From Alteromonas sp. a30 (GTDB lineage Bacteria; Pseudomonadota; Gammaproteobacteria; Enterobacterales; Alteromonadaceae): a DNA stretch of 64,000 nt. Shown piece after piece: positions 20,317 to 29,546 of this stretch. Positions within the stretch are counted from its first letter, which is position 1. Each line of letters starts with the position of its first letter. The stretch is from the NCBI RefSeq assembly GCF_026788005.1, contig NZ_JABEPE010000001.1:372001-436000 (forward strand), read 5' to 3'. The translations under genes and the position numbers were made by a program. The notes under the pieces are model-generated. The model had not been told where the DNA came from. It did no database searches and was given only the letters and a program-made list of their open reading frames with translations.

Positions 20317-21069
20317 ATGACCCTGAGCATTCACGACTTTAACATTCCAAAAGATATTGAATTAAACAATAAAACCATCTTGGTTACGGGTGCAGGTGAT
20401 GGGATTGGCAAGGTCGCAAGTTTGACCTTTGCCAGCCAAGGTGCGACCGTCATTCTTTTGGGGCGTACCGTCGCTAAGCTTGAGCAAGTATATGATGAAA
20501 TTATGCAAGCGGGTGGACCTGAACCCGCTATTGTTCCACTTGATTTAAACGGCGCAACACAACGCCACTACCGAGAAATGGCCGCAACCATTGAGTCGCA
20601 ATTTGGGAAATTAGATGGCGTGCTTCACAATGCAAGCCTACTTGGCGATATTCAGCCTTTTGCGCAAATCTCGGAGAAACAGTTTAACGAAGTCATGCAG
20701 GTCAACCTCAACAGCACGTTTTTAATGACACAAGCCCTACTCCCTGCATTAACAAAAGCAGATACGGCTTCCGTTATTTTCACGTCCTCTGGAGTAGGTA
20801 ATCAAGGCCGTGCATATTGGGGGACTTACGCTATTTCAAAATTTGCAACTGAAGGGATGATGCAAACCTTAGCAGACGAATACAGCAACACACCTTTGCG
20901 GTTCAATTGTATCAATCCCGGCGCAACGCGCACCGCCATGCGAGCCAAAGCCTTCCCAGCCGAAGACAGAGAAAGCGTCACTCCACCAGAAGCATTAATG
21001 CCGCTATATAGTTTCTTGATGAGCGATGAAAGCAAATCAGTGACAGGCAAAACAATTAAAGCGCAATAG
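20317..21069 (+). CDS. yciK: YciK family short-chain dehydrogenase/reductase
   Basis: The 250-residue SDR has the NAD(P)-binding motif TGAGDGIGK at about residues 25-33, the structural HNAS, and the catalytic Ser..Tyr..Lys set in TSSGVGNQGRAYWGTYAISKFA. These and the C-terminal LMSDESKSVTGKTIKAQ match the YciK oxidoreductase family, which is widespread in gammaproteobacteria and has no firmly established physiological substrate. It stands alone between two divergent or convergent neighbours and is closed by a terminator shared with glnS. Confidence 0.9.
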   Translation: MTLSIHDFNIPKDIELNNKTILVTGAGDGIGKVASLTFASQGATVILLGRTVAKLEQVYDEIMQAGGPEPAIVPLDLNGATQRHYREMAATIESQFGKLDGVLHNASLLGDIQPFAQISEKQFNEVMQVNLNSTFLMTQALLPALTKADTASVIFTSSGVGNQGRAYWGTYAISKFATEGMMQTLADEYSNTPLRFNCINPGATRTAMRAKAFPAEDRESVTPPEALMPLYSFLMSDESKSVTGKTIKAQ

Positions 21070-21110
21070 TCAGCCTGTGATGTAAAGCGCTAATGCGAAC
21101 AAACGACCAA

Positions 21111-21139
21111 AAAAAAGAGTCCATCAAGGACTCTTTTTT
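21111..21139. terminator. Bidirectional terminator between yciK and glnS
   Basis: A perfect 12-base-pair stem AAAAAAGAGTCC / GGACTCTTTTTT with a five-base loop lies between convergent genes; both strands end in a T-run. Confidence 0.92.
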
Positions 21140-21179
21140 ATTACCAATTAAGCAGCCAGTAAACAACACTAGTGATTCA

Positions 21180-22838
21180 TTACTCGCCCATTTTCGCCCA
21201 CGTATCACGTAGCGCAACGGTTCGATTATAAACAGGCAATGCTTCAGAGCTATCTTTGTCACGACAGAAGTACCCTGTACGCTCAAATTGCATACCGACG
21301 CCAATTTCCACGTCTTTAATCGAAGGCTCAACAAAGCCTTGAATGACGGTTAATGAATTCGGGTTCAACGCTTCCGCTAACTCTACTTTATTTGGGTTTT
21401 CAACATTGAATAAACGGTCGTAAAGTCTGAATTCTGCAGGCACTGCTTGCTTCGCCGCCACCCAGTGAATAACGCCTTTGACTTTACGTCCATCCGCAGG
21501 TGCTTTACCTAAAGTGTCTGGATCGTAGGTACAGTAAATGGTAGTTACTTCACCGTTTTCGTCTTTCTCAATGCGTTCAGCTTTAATCACATAAGCATTA
21601 CGTAAACGCACTTCTTTTCCTAAAACAAGACGCTTGTACTTCTTATTAGCTTCTTCACGGAAATCGTCTTTTTCTATCCACACTTCTTTAGAAAATGGAA
21701 TTTTGCGCGTGCCCATTTCTTCTTTCGAGGGGTGATTAGGTGCATCTAACCACTCAACATCGCCTTCGAAGTTTTCAATAATAAGCTTCACAGGTTCAAG
21801 CACTGCCATAGCGCGTGGCGCATTTTCATTCAGATCATCGCGAATACATGACTCTAGAACGCCCATTTCCACAACATTATCTTGCTTAGTTACACCAATG
21901 CGCGAACAAAACTCTCGCACAGAAGTTGGCGTATAACCTCGACGACGAATTCCCGCAATGGTTGGCATGCGTGGGTCATCCCAGCCAGAAACGTGCTTTT
22001 CTTCAACCAATTGAATGAGCTTACGCTTACTCAGCACCGTGTATTCTAAGTTCAGGCGAGAAAATTCATATTGCTTCGGCGTTGCTTCAACGCTGATATT
22101 GTCAATCACCCAATCGTATAAACGACGGTTATCTTGAAACTCTAATGTGCATAATGAATGTGAGATATTTTCGATGGCATCCGAAATACAATGAGTAAAG
22201 TCGTACATCGGATAAATACACCATTTATCACCCGTTTGATGGTGATGCGCAAAGCGTACGCGATAAATAACTGGGTCCCGCATACACATGAAAGGCGAAG
22301 CCATATCAATTTTCGCCCGTAGGCAGCATTCGCCTTCTTTAAAGTCACCTGCCGCCATTTTTTCAAATAGCGCAAGATTCTCTTCTGGCGACGAATCACG
22401 ATATGGACTTAATTGCCCCGGTTCGGTTAACGAGCCACGCATTTCACGCATGGCTTCTTGCGTTGAAAAATCAACATAAGCCAAGCCTTTGTTGATCAAC
22501 TCTTTTGCGTAACCAAATAACTGATCAAAATAATTCGATGAATAACGGACTTCACCATCCCATTGATACCCCAACCAAGAAACATCTTCCTTAATTGCGT
22601 TAACGTAATCGATGTCTTCTTTTTCAGGGTTAGTGTCGTCAAAACGTAAATTACAGGTTCCCTGATAGTCCTGCGCAATACCAAAGTTCAAACAGATAGA
22701 CTTAGCATGACCAATATGCAAATAACCATTTGGCTCTGGTGGAAAACGGGTATGTACGCTGGAGTGCAATCCTGTTTCCAGATCTTTATCAATAATTTGA
22801 CGAATAAAATTGGTTGGGCGGGATTCAACCTCAGCCAT
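21180..22838 (-). CDS. glnS: Glutaminyl-tRNA synthetase
   Basis: GlnS charges tRNA-Gln. The class I signature [20 protein letters not shown] is at about residues 32-51 (HIGH at 41-44), and [13 protein letters not shown] is the KMSKS equivalent. FDDTNPEKE and [19 protein letters not shown] are typical of GlnRS rather than GluRS, as is the C-terminal anticodon-binding beta-barrel region. The start ATG 22838 (MAEVESRP) has AGGGG nine bases upstream and gives 552 residues (E. coli 554); a TTG nine bases further up is less likely. A perfect TATAAT lies on the minus strand at 22885-22890. Confidence 0.97.
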   Translation of the reverse strand: MAEVESRPTNFIRQIIDKDLETGLHSSVHTRFPPEPNGYLHIGHAKSICLNFGIAQDYQGTCNLRFDDTNPEKEDIDYVNAIKEDVSWLGYQWDGEVRYSSNYFDQLFGYAKELINKGLAYVDFSTQEAMREMRGSLTEPGQLSPYRDSSPEENLALFEKMAAGDFKEGECCLRAKIDMASPFMCMRDPVIYRVRFAHHHQTGDKWCIYPMYDFTHCISDAIENISHSLCTLEFQDNRRLYDWVIDNISVEATPKQYEFSRLNLEYTVLSKRKLIQLVEEKHVSGWDDPRMPTIAGIRRRGYTPTSVREFCSRIGVTKQDNVVEMGVLESCIRDDLNENAPRAMAVLEPVKLIIENFEGDVEWLDAPNHPSKEEMGTRKIPFSKEVWIEKDDFREEANKKYKRLVLGKEVRLRNAYVIKAERIEKDENGEVTTIYCTYDPDTLGKAPADGRKVKGVIHWVAAKQAVPAEFRLYDRLFNVENPNKVELAEALNPNSLTVIQGFVEPSIKDVEIGVGMQFERTGYFCRDKDSSEALPVYNRTVALRDTWAKMGE

Positions 22839-22860
22839 ATTCAGCAACCCCTAAAGTTAG

Positions 22861-22913
22861 AATGTCGTTATACAAAAGGCCGACATTATATCGCATTAGC
22901 TAATCACAAGTCA
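22861..22913 (-). promoter_or_regulatory. glnS promoter and leader hairpin
   Basis: On the minus strand TATAAT (22885-22890) is preceded, 17-18 bases up, by CTGACT as a four-of-six -35 match. The leader could form a 7-base-pair hairpin: AATGTCG at 22861-22867 and CGACATT at 22881-22887. The rest of the 344-base gap to the LacI-type gene holds AT-rich, promoter-like sequence for that gene and nothing else I can name. Confidence 0.45.
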
Positions 22914-23182
22914 GCGACGATTTGTTGGATCAAAGCAATATTTACAAATGAGAATATTTTAATGGTTTTCCGACATTCTATAAAACGATACAGATCAGGG
23001 TAAACGTGGACTTTGGCAATTAACAAAATATTCATTTTTCTTTGCTCTACGGGCTGTCTTTGTGTTACAAGAATTTAAATAAAAACTAAAAAATGAAGCA
23101 AAGCACTGGTTTTTCGCTCATGCACCCTTTGTTATTTCTAACATTTTTGTTTCTTCAAACAACAAAATCGTAGTAAGAAAAA

Positions 23183-24268
23183 ATGAAAGACAAAGCAACC
23201 TCTTTTGACATAGCCCACATGGCAGGTGTTTCGCAATCTACCGTTTCCCGGGCGTTACGTAATAGCCCTTTGGTTAGCATAGAGACACGCAATAAAATCA
23301 AAGAGATAGCAAAACAGCTCAATTATAAAGTCGATAAGAATGCCAGTAATTTACGGCAACAACAAAGCAAGACGATTGCCTTGTTGTTATTTGAAGATCC
23401 CACTTCAGACGACTCTAAAATTAATCCTTTTTTCTTAACTATGTTAGGAAGCATTACTCGTGCCTCCGCAGATGCAGGATATGACTTACTAATTTCATTT
23501 CAACAATTTAGTAACGATTGGCACGCTGATTTTGAAGATACACACAAAGCCGATGGAATTATTTTGTTAGGTTATGGCGACTTCGTTAACTATCAAGATA
23601 AAATCGACAAACTGGTACAACAAAGCACACACTTCGTGCGCTGGGGCGCGATTAATGACACCTCACCCGGCATTACCATTGGCGGCGATAACTACAACGG
23701 TGGACGCATGCTCACTGAGCATTTGCTAGCGCTTGGTCATCAACGTTTTGTTTTTATTGGCGGGGCGAATAGCAGTTGCCCAGAGTTTCTGGATCGTTTT
23801 AATGGATTTAAAGATGCGTTATGCCATGCAGGTGTGCTCGATACCAACCAAACCGCGCACCACTGGGATGCTATTTCTACGGAAACTTCGGGCTATAATG
23901 TGGGTAAAGCGTTAATTGAATCTGGCGAGCAATTTGATGCCATTGTCTGTGCCAGCGATATGATAGCGGTGGGCGTTATGAGTGCGCTGCAAGAAGCCGA
24001 CATCAGGGTGCCAGATGACGTTGCCGTTGTTGGCTACGACAATATCCCACTCTCTAAATTTACCTCTCCTCCACTCACGACGATCCGACAAAACACACAA
24101 CTGGCAGGCCGTTATTTAGTGGACGCGCTGGTTAAACTCATTAATAAACAACCTGCTGAGAATATTTCCATTCCTGGTGAGTTAGTAACACGACGCTCTT
24201 GTGGCTCAACCGCAACACCAAACATCACTGAGGAACAGGAACACCTTCTAGAAGAAGATTTAACCTAG
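23183..24268 (+). CDS. LacI-family transcriptional regulator
   Basis: The 361-residue protein has the LacI helix-turn-helix at residues 7-30 (FDIAHMAGVSQSTVSRALR), the hinge region with NYKVDKNASNLRQQQSKTIA, and a periplasmic-binding-protein-like effector domain with the family motifs LLALGHQRFVFIGG, FDAIVCASDMIAVGVM, VPDDVAVVGYDN and SPPLTTIRQN. It would bind a sugar or sugar phosphate. It is convergent with two sugar permease genes (24300-27297), whose control is its most likely job by context. A CG-centred palindrome at 27402-27415, upstream of the first permease, is the likely operator. The effector is not readable; maltose or sucrose-type disaccharides are the natural guess from the permease class. 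Confidence 0.9.
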   Translation: MKDKATSFDIAHMAGVSQSTVSRALRNSPLVSIETRNKIKEIAKQLNYKVDKNASNLRQQQSKTIALLLFEDPTSDDSKINPFFLTMLGSITRASADAGYDLLISFQQFSNDWHADFEDTHKADGIILLGYGDFVNYQDKIDKLVQQSTHFVRWGAINDTSPGITIGGDNYNGGRMLTEHLLALGHQRFVFIGGANSSCPEFLDRFNGFKDALCHAGVLDTNQTAHHWDAISTETSGYNVGKALIESGEQFDAIVCASDMIAVGVMSALQEADIRVPDDVAVVGYDNIPLSKFTSPPLTTIRQNTQLAGRYLVDALVKLINKQPAENISIPGELVTRRSCGSTATPNITEEQEHLLEEDLT

Positions 24269-24299
24269 TCCACCAGCAATGCTTATTGTAGTAAACGAT

Positions 24300-25811
24300 T
24301 TAATGCGCTTCCTTCACTCGTAGCGTTAGCAAACCAGCTAATATCATGCTGACTCCACCAATTAACAACGCATAAATTGGTTGATTGTCGAACACACGAC
24401 TAACAAGGAAGCCTAAAATACTGGCGGCTAGAATTTGGGGAAGCGTAATGAAGAAGTTAAAAATCCCCATGTAGATCCCCATCTTATTATTTGGCAAGGC
24501 ATTAGCGAGCAACGCATAAGGCACAGACAAAATCGACGCAAAGGCAAAACCAACACCCACCATGGATGCCAACAACCAAACTGGGTCCTCAATTATCAAA
24601 TAGGACGCTAACCCCAAACCGCCTAACAGCAGATTAATGAAGTGCGCCACACGAAGATTGGTTTGCTTAACGAGGATAGGAATAACTACAGCGGCAATAG
24701 CAGTAAAGCCATTATATGCACCAAATAACACGCCAACCCAGTTTGCTCCTTCATTGTACAATGCGGAGGTAGGGTCGGAACTGCCATAATGATAAGAAGT
24801 TACCGCCGGCGTACTGTAGATCCACATTGCAAACAAAGGGAACCATGAGAAAAACTGCACCCATGCTAATTGTTTCATCGTTTCGGGCATAGCGAATAGG
24901 TCGTCCATCATGGTTTTGAATCCGTGTGAACTTTTCGTCGATTTGGCAAACTGCGCCGCCACAAATTGGGCAACACCAAAAAAGATCACCATGCCACTAA
25001 GAATAAACAATTGTTTGTCTAAGTGCGCTTGAAACGCGGCAATAATCGCGGTTAACACAATACCAACTGCGGTCCACTGAATGGCGCCTTGTGTGTACTT
25101 TTCGGCACTACGTTTAACATGCACCACAGGCGTAGAAGCCGCTTCAAACTCTCGCTCTGCTTTTTCAAAGGCTTCTAGCTCTTCAGGCGAGTATTCCTTC
25201 GTTGAATAAACCGTCCACCATACTGCGGCTAAAAACACAACCGCGCCTAGGTAGAATGAATATTTTACGGTATCGGGGATCTCCCCCGCTCCAGCAGTAT
25301 TACTAATTCCCAAAAACTCCGCAAAGATATACGGCATTAGGGAGGCAACCGTGCCACCAATGCCAATAAAAAAGCTTTGCAAAGCATAGCCTGTTGGGCG
25401 TTGCTTTTTCGGTAGCATATCGCCAACAAATGCGCGGAACGGCTCCATGGAAACATTAATTGAAGCATCCATAATCCATAACATACCAGCAGCAACCCAC
25501 AAATATGGGGAGTTAGGCATGATGATGAGGGCTAAACTCGCCGCTAACGCCCCCCATAAAAAATAGGGTCGACGACGACCTAATTTGTTCCATGTGTTGT
25601 CACTCATGTGACCCACAATAGGTTGAACAATTAATCCTGTGATCGGAGCGGCGATGGCCAAAATGGCCAGATTGTTATAATCGGCTCCCAAAGTTTCGAA
25701 AATCCGGCTGACATTTGCATTTTGAAGCGCAAACCCAAATTGAATCCCCATAAAACCAAAACACATATTGAATATTTGCGAAAAGCTTAATTCGGGTTTG
25801 GTCCGCTGCAT
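24300..25811 (-). CDS. MFS/GPH-type sugar permease (SLC45/sucrose-maltose transporter group)
   Basis: The 503-residue protein has about 12 membrane segments and the signatures of the glycoside/disaccharide:H+ symporter group related to plant SUT and animal SLC45: NVSRIFETLGADYNNLAIL, the loop motif GHMSDNTWNKLGRRRPYFLW, and NVSMEPFRAFVGDMLP. The long central loop (about residues 205-235) is Glu-rich. It is the second gene of a two-gene operon, 49 bases after a paralogous permease, and converges on a LacI-family regulator. Related permeases carry sucrose, maltose or similar disaccharides. No glycosidase or phosphorylase is next to it, so the substrate stays open. Confidence 0.83.
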   Translation of the reverse strand: MQRTKPELSFSQIFNMCFGFMGIQFGFALQNANVSRIFETLGADYNNLAILAIAAPITGLIVQPIVGHMSDNTWNKLGRRRPYFLWGALAASLALIIMPNSPYLWVAAGMLWIMDASINVSMEPFRAFVGDMLPKKQRPTGYALQSFFIGIGGTVASLMPYIFAEFLGISNTAGAGEIPDTVKYSFYLGAVVFLAAVWWTVYSTKEYSPEELEAFEKAEREFEAASTPVVHVKRSAEKYTQGAIQWTAVGIVLTAIIAAFQAHLDKQLFILSGMVIFFGVAQFVAAQFAKSTKSSHGFKTMMDDLFAMPETMKQLAWVQFFSWFPLFAMWIYSTPAVTSYHYGSSDPTSALYNEGANWVGVLFGAYNGFTAIAAVVIPILVKQTNLRVAHFINLLLGGLGLASYLIIEDPVWLLASMVGVGFAFASILSVPYALLANALPNNKMGIYMGIFNFFITLPQILAASILGFLVSRVFDNQPIYALLIGGVSMILAGLLTLRVKEAH

Positions 25812-25860
25812 GTTTTACTCCTATTGCTCGGCCTTTATGCAAAAGCCGTATTCTTATTAT

Positions 25861-27297
25861 TTAAATTTCGCGCCCTTGTGTTTGACGCTTATCCGAAACG
25901 GTAAACCAGCTAACGGCTGAAATCGCTAAGCATAGCGCTGCTATCCAAAACACGACATTTTTGTTTTCTGCTCGGCTCATTACTAAGCCAACCCCTAAAC
26001 TAGCAACCAATTGCGGCAACACCACAGAAAGGTTAAACAACCCCATGTAAAAACCCATTTTAGATTGCGCTACCTTCTGCGACATGATGGCGAAAGGCAG
26101 ACTAATGGTTGCCGACCAACCAATACCTAATAGCGCCATCACCACAAAAAATAACGTTGAATGACTCCCAACCACGGACAAGAGAAAATACCCCAACGCC
26201 ATCGATGCAATGCAGACAGCGTGAGTGACTAAGCTGCCTTTTCTTTTCGCGATAGGTTGCAAAACCAAAACCGGCAAAATAGCGGCAACTAAGGACAGAA
26301 TTAAGAAGCCGATATTGACCATAGAACCAACAGCATCATCGCTAATGTCAGGCTGGTTATATTTTAAGAAGGCCACCATGTATATAAACATGGATTGAAT
26401 ACCAACCCAGGTAAAAGAGTGTGCCGCCAGCACTTTTTGAAAGCCCACATGCGGGTTGCTACCGCCTTCTTTTTCCAGCAAGGTTTTGCCAACAAACAAT
26501 ACCGTCACAATAAAACAGACAATTTCAACAAAGAAGTGATCAAATTGCACATCAAACAAACGCGCAACCAAAGCATAAATGCCATAGGCTAAAAAGCCCC
26601 AAAGTGGGCGAATAATAAGAAAACCTTGCCCTAAAGAAGCGGTTTGTGCGGGCTTATCATCGGAAGGTAAGTTGTCTTGCGCAAGTTGGCGCGATTCAGT
26701 AACGAAAAATACAGGCACAACAGAAAACACTAACACTAAAAACGCACCAATATAAATCAGCGCATAGTTACTCCAAAACGAGCCAATGGCATAGGCTAAT
26801 ACACCGAATGTACCAGACACCGTTTGCATCCATGTGTACCCTTTGGTGCGCTCATGCCCTTCTGGTGTTACATCAGCAATAATACTGCGCGTCGGGTTGA
26901 AGCTAATATTAATGGAGAGGTCGAGAGCTAACGCGACGGTAATAGCAACACCGAGAATTCCCGCCATCTCCAATGAAGATGAAATAACATCAATATTGGG
27001 TAGCGCTAATAACCCTAATGATGCGAAAACGCCACCAATTAATATAAATGGACGCCGACGCCCCCCCCAAAACCACACTTTGTCGCTAAGCATGCCAATA
27101 ATCACTTGCCCTAAAATGCCTGCAATGGGACCGGCTGCCCACACAAAACCAACATCGTGAATATCTAACCCATATTGTGTTGTTAAAATCCAACTTAGTG
27201 CGGCTATTTGAACAGAAAGCGCAAAACCCATCGCAGTAGAGGGTAAGCTAAGAATAGCGTAAAACACGCTACTCAGATTTTTTTGTATTGTTAACAT
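25861..27297 (-). CDS. MFS/GPH-type sugar permease, paralogue of the downstream gene
   Basis: The 478-residue protein has the same design as its neighbour: about 12 membrane segments, QYGLDIHDVGFVWAAGPIAG, the loop GMLSDKVWFWGGRRRPFILI, and the TM4-5 segment SINISFNPTRSIIADVTPEG. The two proteins are clearly related but diverged (motif-level identity), so this is an old duplication or two acquired paralogues rather than a recent one. It is the first gene of the permease operon. The CG-centred palindrome at 27402-27415 is about 105 bases upstream. Different substrates or affinities for the two transporters are plausible but not shown. Confidence 0.83.
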   Translation of the reverse strand: MLTIQKNLSSVFYAILSLPSTAMGFALSVQIAALSWILTTQYGLDIHDVGFVWAAGPIAGILGQVIIGMLSDKVWFWGGRRRPFILIGGVFASLGLLALPNIDVISSSLEMAGILGVAITVALALDLSINISFNPTRSIIADVTPEGHERTKGYTWMQTVSGTFGVLAYAIGSFWSNYALIYIGAFLVLVFSVVPVFFVTESRQLAQDNLPSDDKPAQTASLGQGFLIIRPLWGFLAYGIYALVARLFDVQFDHFFVEIVCFIVTVLFVGKTLLEKEGGSNPHVGFQKVLAAHSFTWVGIQSMFIYMVAFLKYNQPDISDDAVGSMVNIGFLILSLVAAILPVLVLQPIAKRKGSLVTHAVCIASMALGYFLLSVVGSHSTLFFVVMALLGIGWSATISLPFAIMSQKVAQSKMGFYMGLFNLSVVLPQLVASLGVGLVMSRAENKNVVFWIAALCLAISAVSWFTVSDKRQTQGREI

Positions 27298-27401
27298 ATT
27301 GTTTACACGGTTAATTAAAAGAAGAAGTCCACTGTTTGCAACTTCTTAGGCCGTTATTTTTATTGGCATTCACTATAAGTGTTTGGTGTTAATTTACATC
27401 A

Positions 27402-27415
27402 TACATACGTATGCA
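27402..27415. promoter_or_regulatory. Candidate LacI-family operator of the permease operon
   Basis: TACATACGTATGCA is a 12-of-14 palindrome with the central CG that is usual in LacI-family operators; its core CATACGTATG (27404-27413) is perfect. A weaker dyad TAAGCGTTTA (27440-27449), also CG-centred, lies 36 bases (centre to centre) further from the gene. Both are upstream of the first permease gene on the minus strand. Confidence 0.45.
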
Positions 27416-27760
27416 AAACTACGTTAACAATTTACAACATAAGCGTTTACAACCTAACCATACTGAATAGTTAATCACCTTTTAAGGCGAATACAGAGCG
27501 ACGATTAAGCCATTCTAAAATGCCCTTAGCGACTTAATTAAAGCAGGAGAAATGCTGCCAGTTTCCATCGATAATTCGTTATTTTCCACGATCAGCCGGA
27601 CGGAATATCCTGTTAGCAAACACAGAAAATCCTGTGGATAAAATTAACAATAGGGTAAATATATATAACACATTTCCTGTGTAACCTATTGAATTTAAAA
27701 CACTCTATTTTTTTTAATAAAATAGTTTATTTAATCACAATAGTTGCGCTAAACTTATCT

Positions 27761-27905
27761 GCCTAAGTAAGATTTATGCGTTTAGGCTGGCCGCTCGTTT
27801 TTAAAAAAACGTAAAACAGCCTAAGTTCACATCAGTTAGCGCACGGCTCATATCGTTGAGCCATTCCCCTAGCCCAGAGTTGATTTCATCTCTGGGCTTT
27901 TTTTA
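27761..27905 (+). ncRNA. Putative structured small RNA (family unknown)
   Basis: Four hairpins can be drawn. GCCTAA (27761-27766) can pair with TTAGGC (27782-27787). The same 3' arm, extended to TTAGGCTG (27782-27789), pairs perfectly with CAGCCTAA (27817-27824), so the two are mutually exclusive; GCCTAAG is present in both partners. Inside the second lies CGTTTTT / AAAAACG. GGCTCA / TGAGCC (27845-27862) and a strong terminator (27871-27905) follow. A possible -10 TAAACT (27750-27755) puts the start near 27762. A 12-codon frame (27776-27814, MRLGWPLVFKKT) overlaps the stems. No gene lies downstream on this strand, so a free-standing RNA is more likely than a leader. I recognise no known sRNA or riboswitch family. 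Confidence 0.5.
27871..27905 (+). terminator. Terminator of the intergenic RNA candidate
   Basis: AGCCCAGAG / CTCTGGGCT is a perfect nine-base-pair stem with a ten-base loop, followed by a T-run on the plus strand. Confidence 0.9.
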
Positions 27906-27985
27906 TTGTTTACTTTTATTCGCATAAACTTGTGTGAACAAGTCTTAGATAAACACGATTCAGTAATATGAATAGTGGGCAGCCA

Positions 27986-28018
27986 CAAAAAAGAAAACTC
28001 AGCCTTTAGCTGAGCTTT
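27986..28018 (-). terminator. Terminator of the tesB-gamma-carbonic anhydrase operon
   Basis: On the minus strand CTCAGC and GCTGAG form a stem with a short loop, followed by TTTTCTTTTTT. It begins about 35 bases after the stop codon. Confidence 0.8.
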
Positions 28019-28051
28019 CTTCCACGATACATGTCCGACTAAACAGAGAAA

Positions 28052-28573
28052 TTATTCTTTAATCTGCAAAGAAGCTTTGTACTGTTTAGCGTTGTCAATA
28101 TAGTGCTGAGCAGACGCCTTTAAGCCAGCAATTTGCTCTTCAGATAACTGCTTAACCACTTTACCGGGCGATCCCATAACCACTGAGCCATCTGGAATTT
28201 CCTTACCCTCAGTCACTAAAGCATTGGCACCAATAACACAATTTTTACCGATTTTGGCACCATTTAACACCACCGCATTAATGCCAATTAAGGAATAATC
28301 TCCTATCGAGCATCCATGCAACATAACTTTGTGTCCAATCGTCACGCCTTTGCCAAGGGTCAATGCAAATCCTGGGTCAGTATGCAAAATTGCGCCATCT
28401 TGCACATTTGAACCTTCTCCAATAGTAATTGCTTCACAATCACCACGTAACACCGCGTTAAACCAAACACTGCTGTCTTTTTCCAGTCTCACGTCACCGA
28501 TAACGTGGCTACCCGGTGCCACAAACGCACTATCGTCTTTTTTAACTGTTTTTTCGCCTAATGAATAAATCAC
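28052..28573 (-). CDS. Gamma-carbonic anhydrase family protein (YrdA-like)
   Basis: The 173-residue protein is a left-handed beta-helix of hexapeptide repeats ([44 protein letters not shown]). Three His at positions of the zinc ligands are present: H64 (ILHTDPG), H81 (IGHKV) and H86 (LHGCSIG). The C-terminal tail is a helix, as in YrdA, PaaY and CaiE. Family members bind Zn or Fe and some have carbonic anhydrase activity, but YrdA-type proteins often show little, so activity is inferred only. The start is GTG at 28573 with GGAG five bases upstream. It follows tesB by 26 bases in one operon. Confidence 0.9.
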   Translation of the reverse strand: MIYSLGEKTVKKDDSAFVAPGSHVIGDVRLEKDSSVWFNAVLRGDCEAITIGEGSNVQDGAILHTDPGFALTLGKGVTIGHKVMLHGCSIGDYSLIGINAVVLNGAKIGKNCVIGANALVTEGKEIPDGSVVMGSPGKVVKQLSEEQIAGLKASAQHYIDNAKQYKASLQIKE

Positions 28574-28599
28574 GTTTTCTCCAAGTATCGAATCATGGC

Positions 28600-29454
28600 T
28601 TATGCTTCTGGAACTTTCCTGATCAAGCCTTCCTGTGTTGTTGAAGCGACTAGTTTGCCATGAATGTCAAAAAATTGCCCACGCACAAACCCTCTGGCTC
28701 CACTAGCACTTGGTGAGTCTGCGCAATACAAATGCCATTCATTGAAGTTAATAGGGTGGTGAAACCAAATGGCGTGATCGATAGTGGCAATGCGCAAATT
28801 CTTGTCGGTTAATTTCACACCGTGAGGCAGCAATGATGTCATCAAAAAATGATAATCAGAGGCATATGACAAGGCCGTCTGATGCACTAAATTCGACTGT
28901 TCTACAGGCTCTTTTAAACGCATCCATGTATAACGCTTCGCTTCCTTATGTTGGCCCGGTATGGTGACAGAACGCAGATCGATGGGCTTGTGGTAGATAA
29001 GTTTGTCGCGAAGCGACATAGAAATATTTGCATCGGGATGTTCAAAACGCTTAATGTCGGGTTCAATATCGTCGGGTCCTGGCACATCCGATGGGATTGA
29101 AAAGGTTTGATGCTCCAAACCTTTTTCAGCTTTTTGAAATGAGCAAACAGAATCAAAAATAACGCGTCCATGCTGAATAGCTTTCGCTCGTCGAGTAGAA
29201 AAGCTTCGCCCATCTCGCACGCTTTCAACCTGATAAACAACGGGCGCTTCTGCATCACCCGGCAAAATGAAGTAACAATGAAATGAGTGACAGGACATCC
29301 CCTGATCAACCGTATATTGTGCGGCTGCCAACGCTTGCCCCATAACTTGCCCACCGAACAAAGCCCGAAAACCTAAGTCCCAACTCTCACCTCGGTAAAG
29401 ACCTTCTTCCAACTTTTCTAGCGTTAATAGATCCGCTAACTTGGGTTCTTTCAC
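28600..29454 (-). CDS. tesB: Acyl-CoA thioesterase II
   Basis: TesB hydrolyses acyl-CoA to free fatty acid and CoA. The double hot-dog protein shows [71 protein letters not shown] with the catalytic Asp, and [10 protein letters not shown] with the catalytic Gln. I chose GTG at 29454 rather than ATG at 29469: a GGAGG lies six bases before the GTG and overlaps the ATG codon, so the ATG cannot use it; the product is then 284 residues (E. coli 286). It is the first gene of an operon with the gamma-carbonic anhydrase-like gene. Confidence 0.93.
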   Translation of the reverse strand: MKEPKLADLLTLEKLEEGLYRGESWDLGFRALFGGQVMGQALAAAQYTVDQGMSCHSFHCYFILPGDAEAPVVYQVESVRDGRSFSTRRAKAIQHGRVIFDSVCSFQKAEKGLEHQTFSIPSDVPGPDDIEPDIKRFEHPDANISMSLRDKLIYHKPIDLRSVTIPGQHKEAKRYTWMRLKEPVEQSNLVHQTALSYASDYHFLMTSLLPHGVKLTDKNLRIATIDHAIWFHHPINFNEWHLYCADSPSASGARGFVRGQFFDIHGKLVASTTQEGLIRKVPEA

Positions 29455-29546
29455 GGTAAACCTCCACATACTTATTAACTCGCTATTACAACTTTAGCTG
29501 ATACTCAATATATGACCTAAAACCCACGTTACAATAGCACCTTAGC

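Larger units (their letters stand above)
27298..28051. other. Long intergenic region with operator, RNA candidate and terminators
   Basis: The 754-base gap contains the permease control region (about 27298-27450), an AT-rich stretch with no evident feature (27451-27745), a structured RNA candidate with its own terminator (27761-27905) and the terminator of the gamma-carbonic anhydrase gene (27986-28018). No protein of ordinary size is encoded. Confidence 0.7.

Noticed and set aside
27761..27905. Spot 42 or a riboswitch as the identity of the intergenic RNA
   Set aside because: The terminator stem resembles that of Spot 42 only in general form; the 5' part does not match, and there is no downstream gene for a riboswitch to control.
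28914..29354. 146-codon minus-strand frame inside tesB
   Set aside because: Same-strand, other-frame shadow of tesB, which is supported by family motifs throughout.
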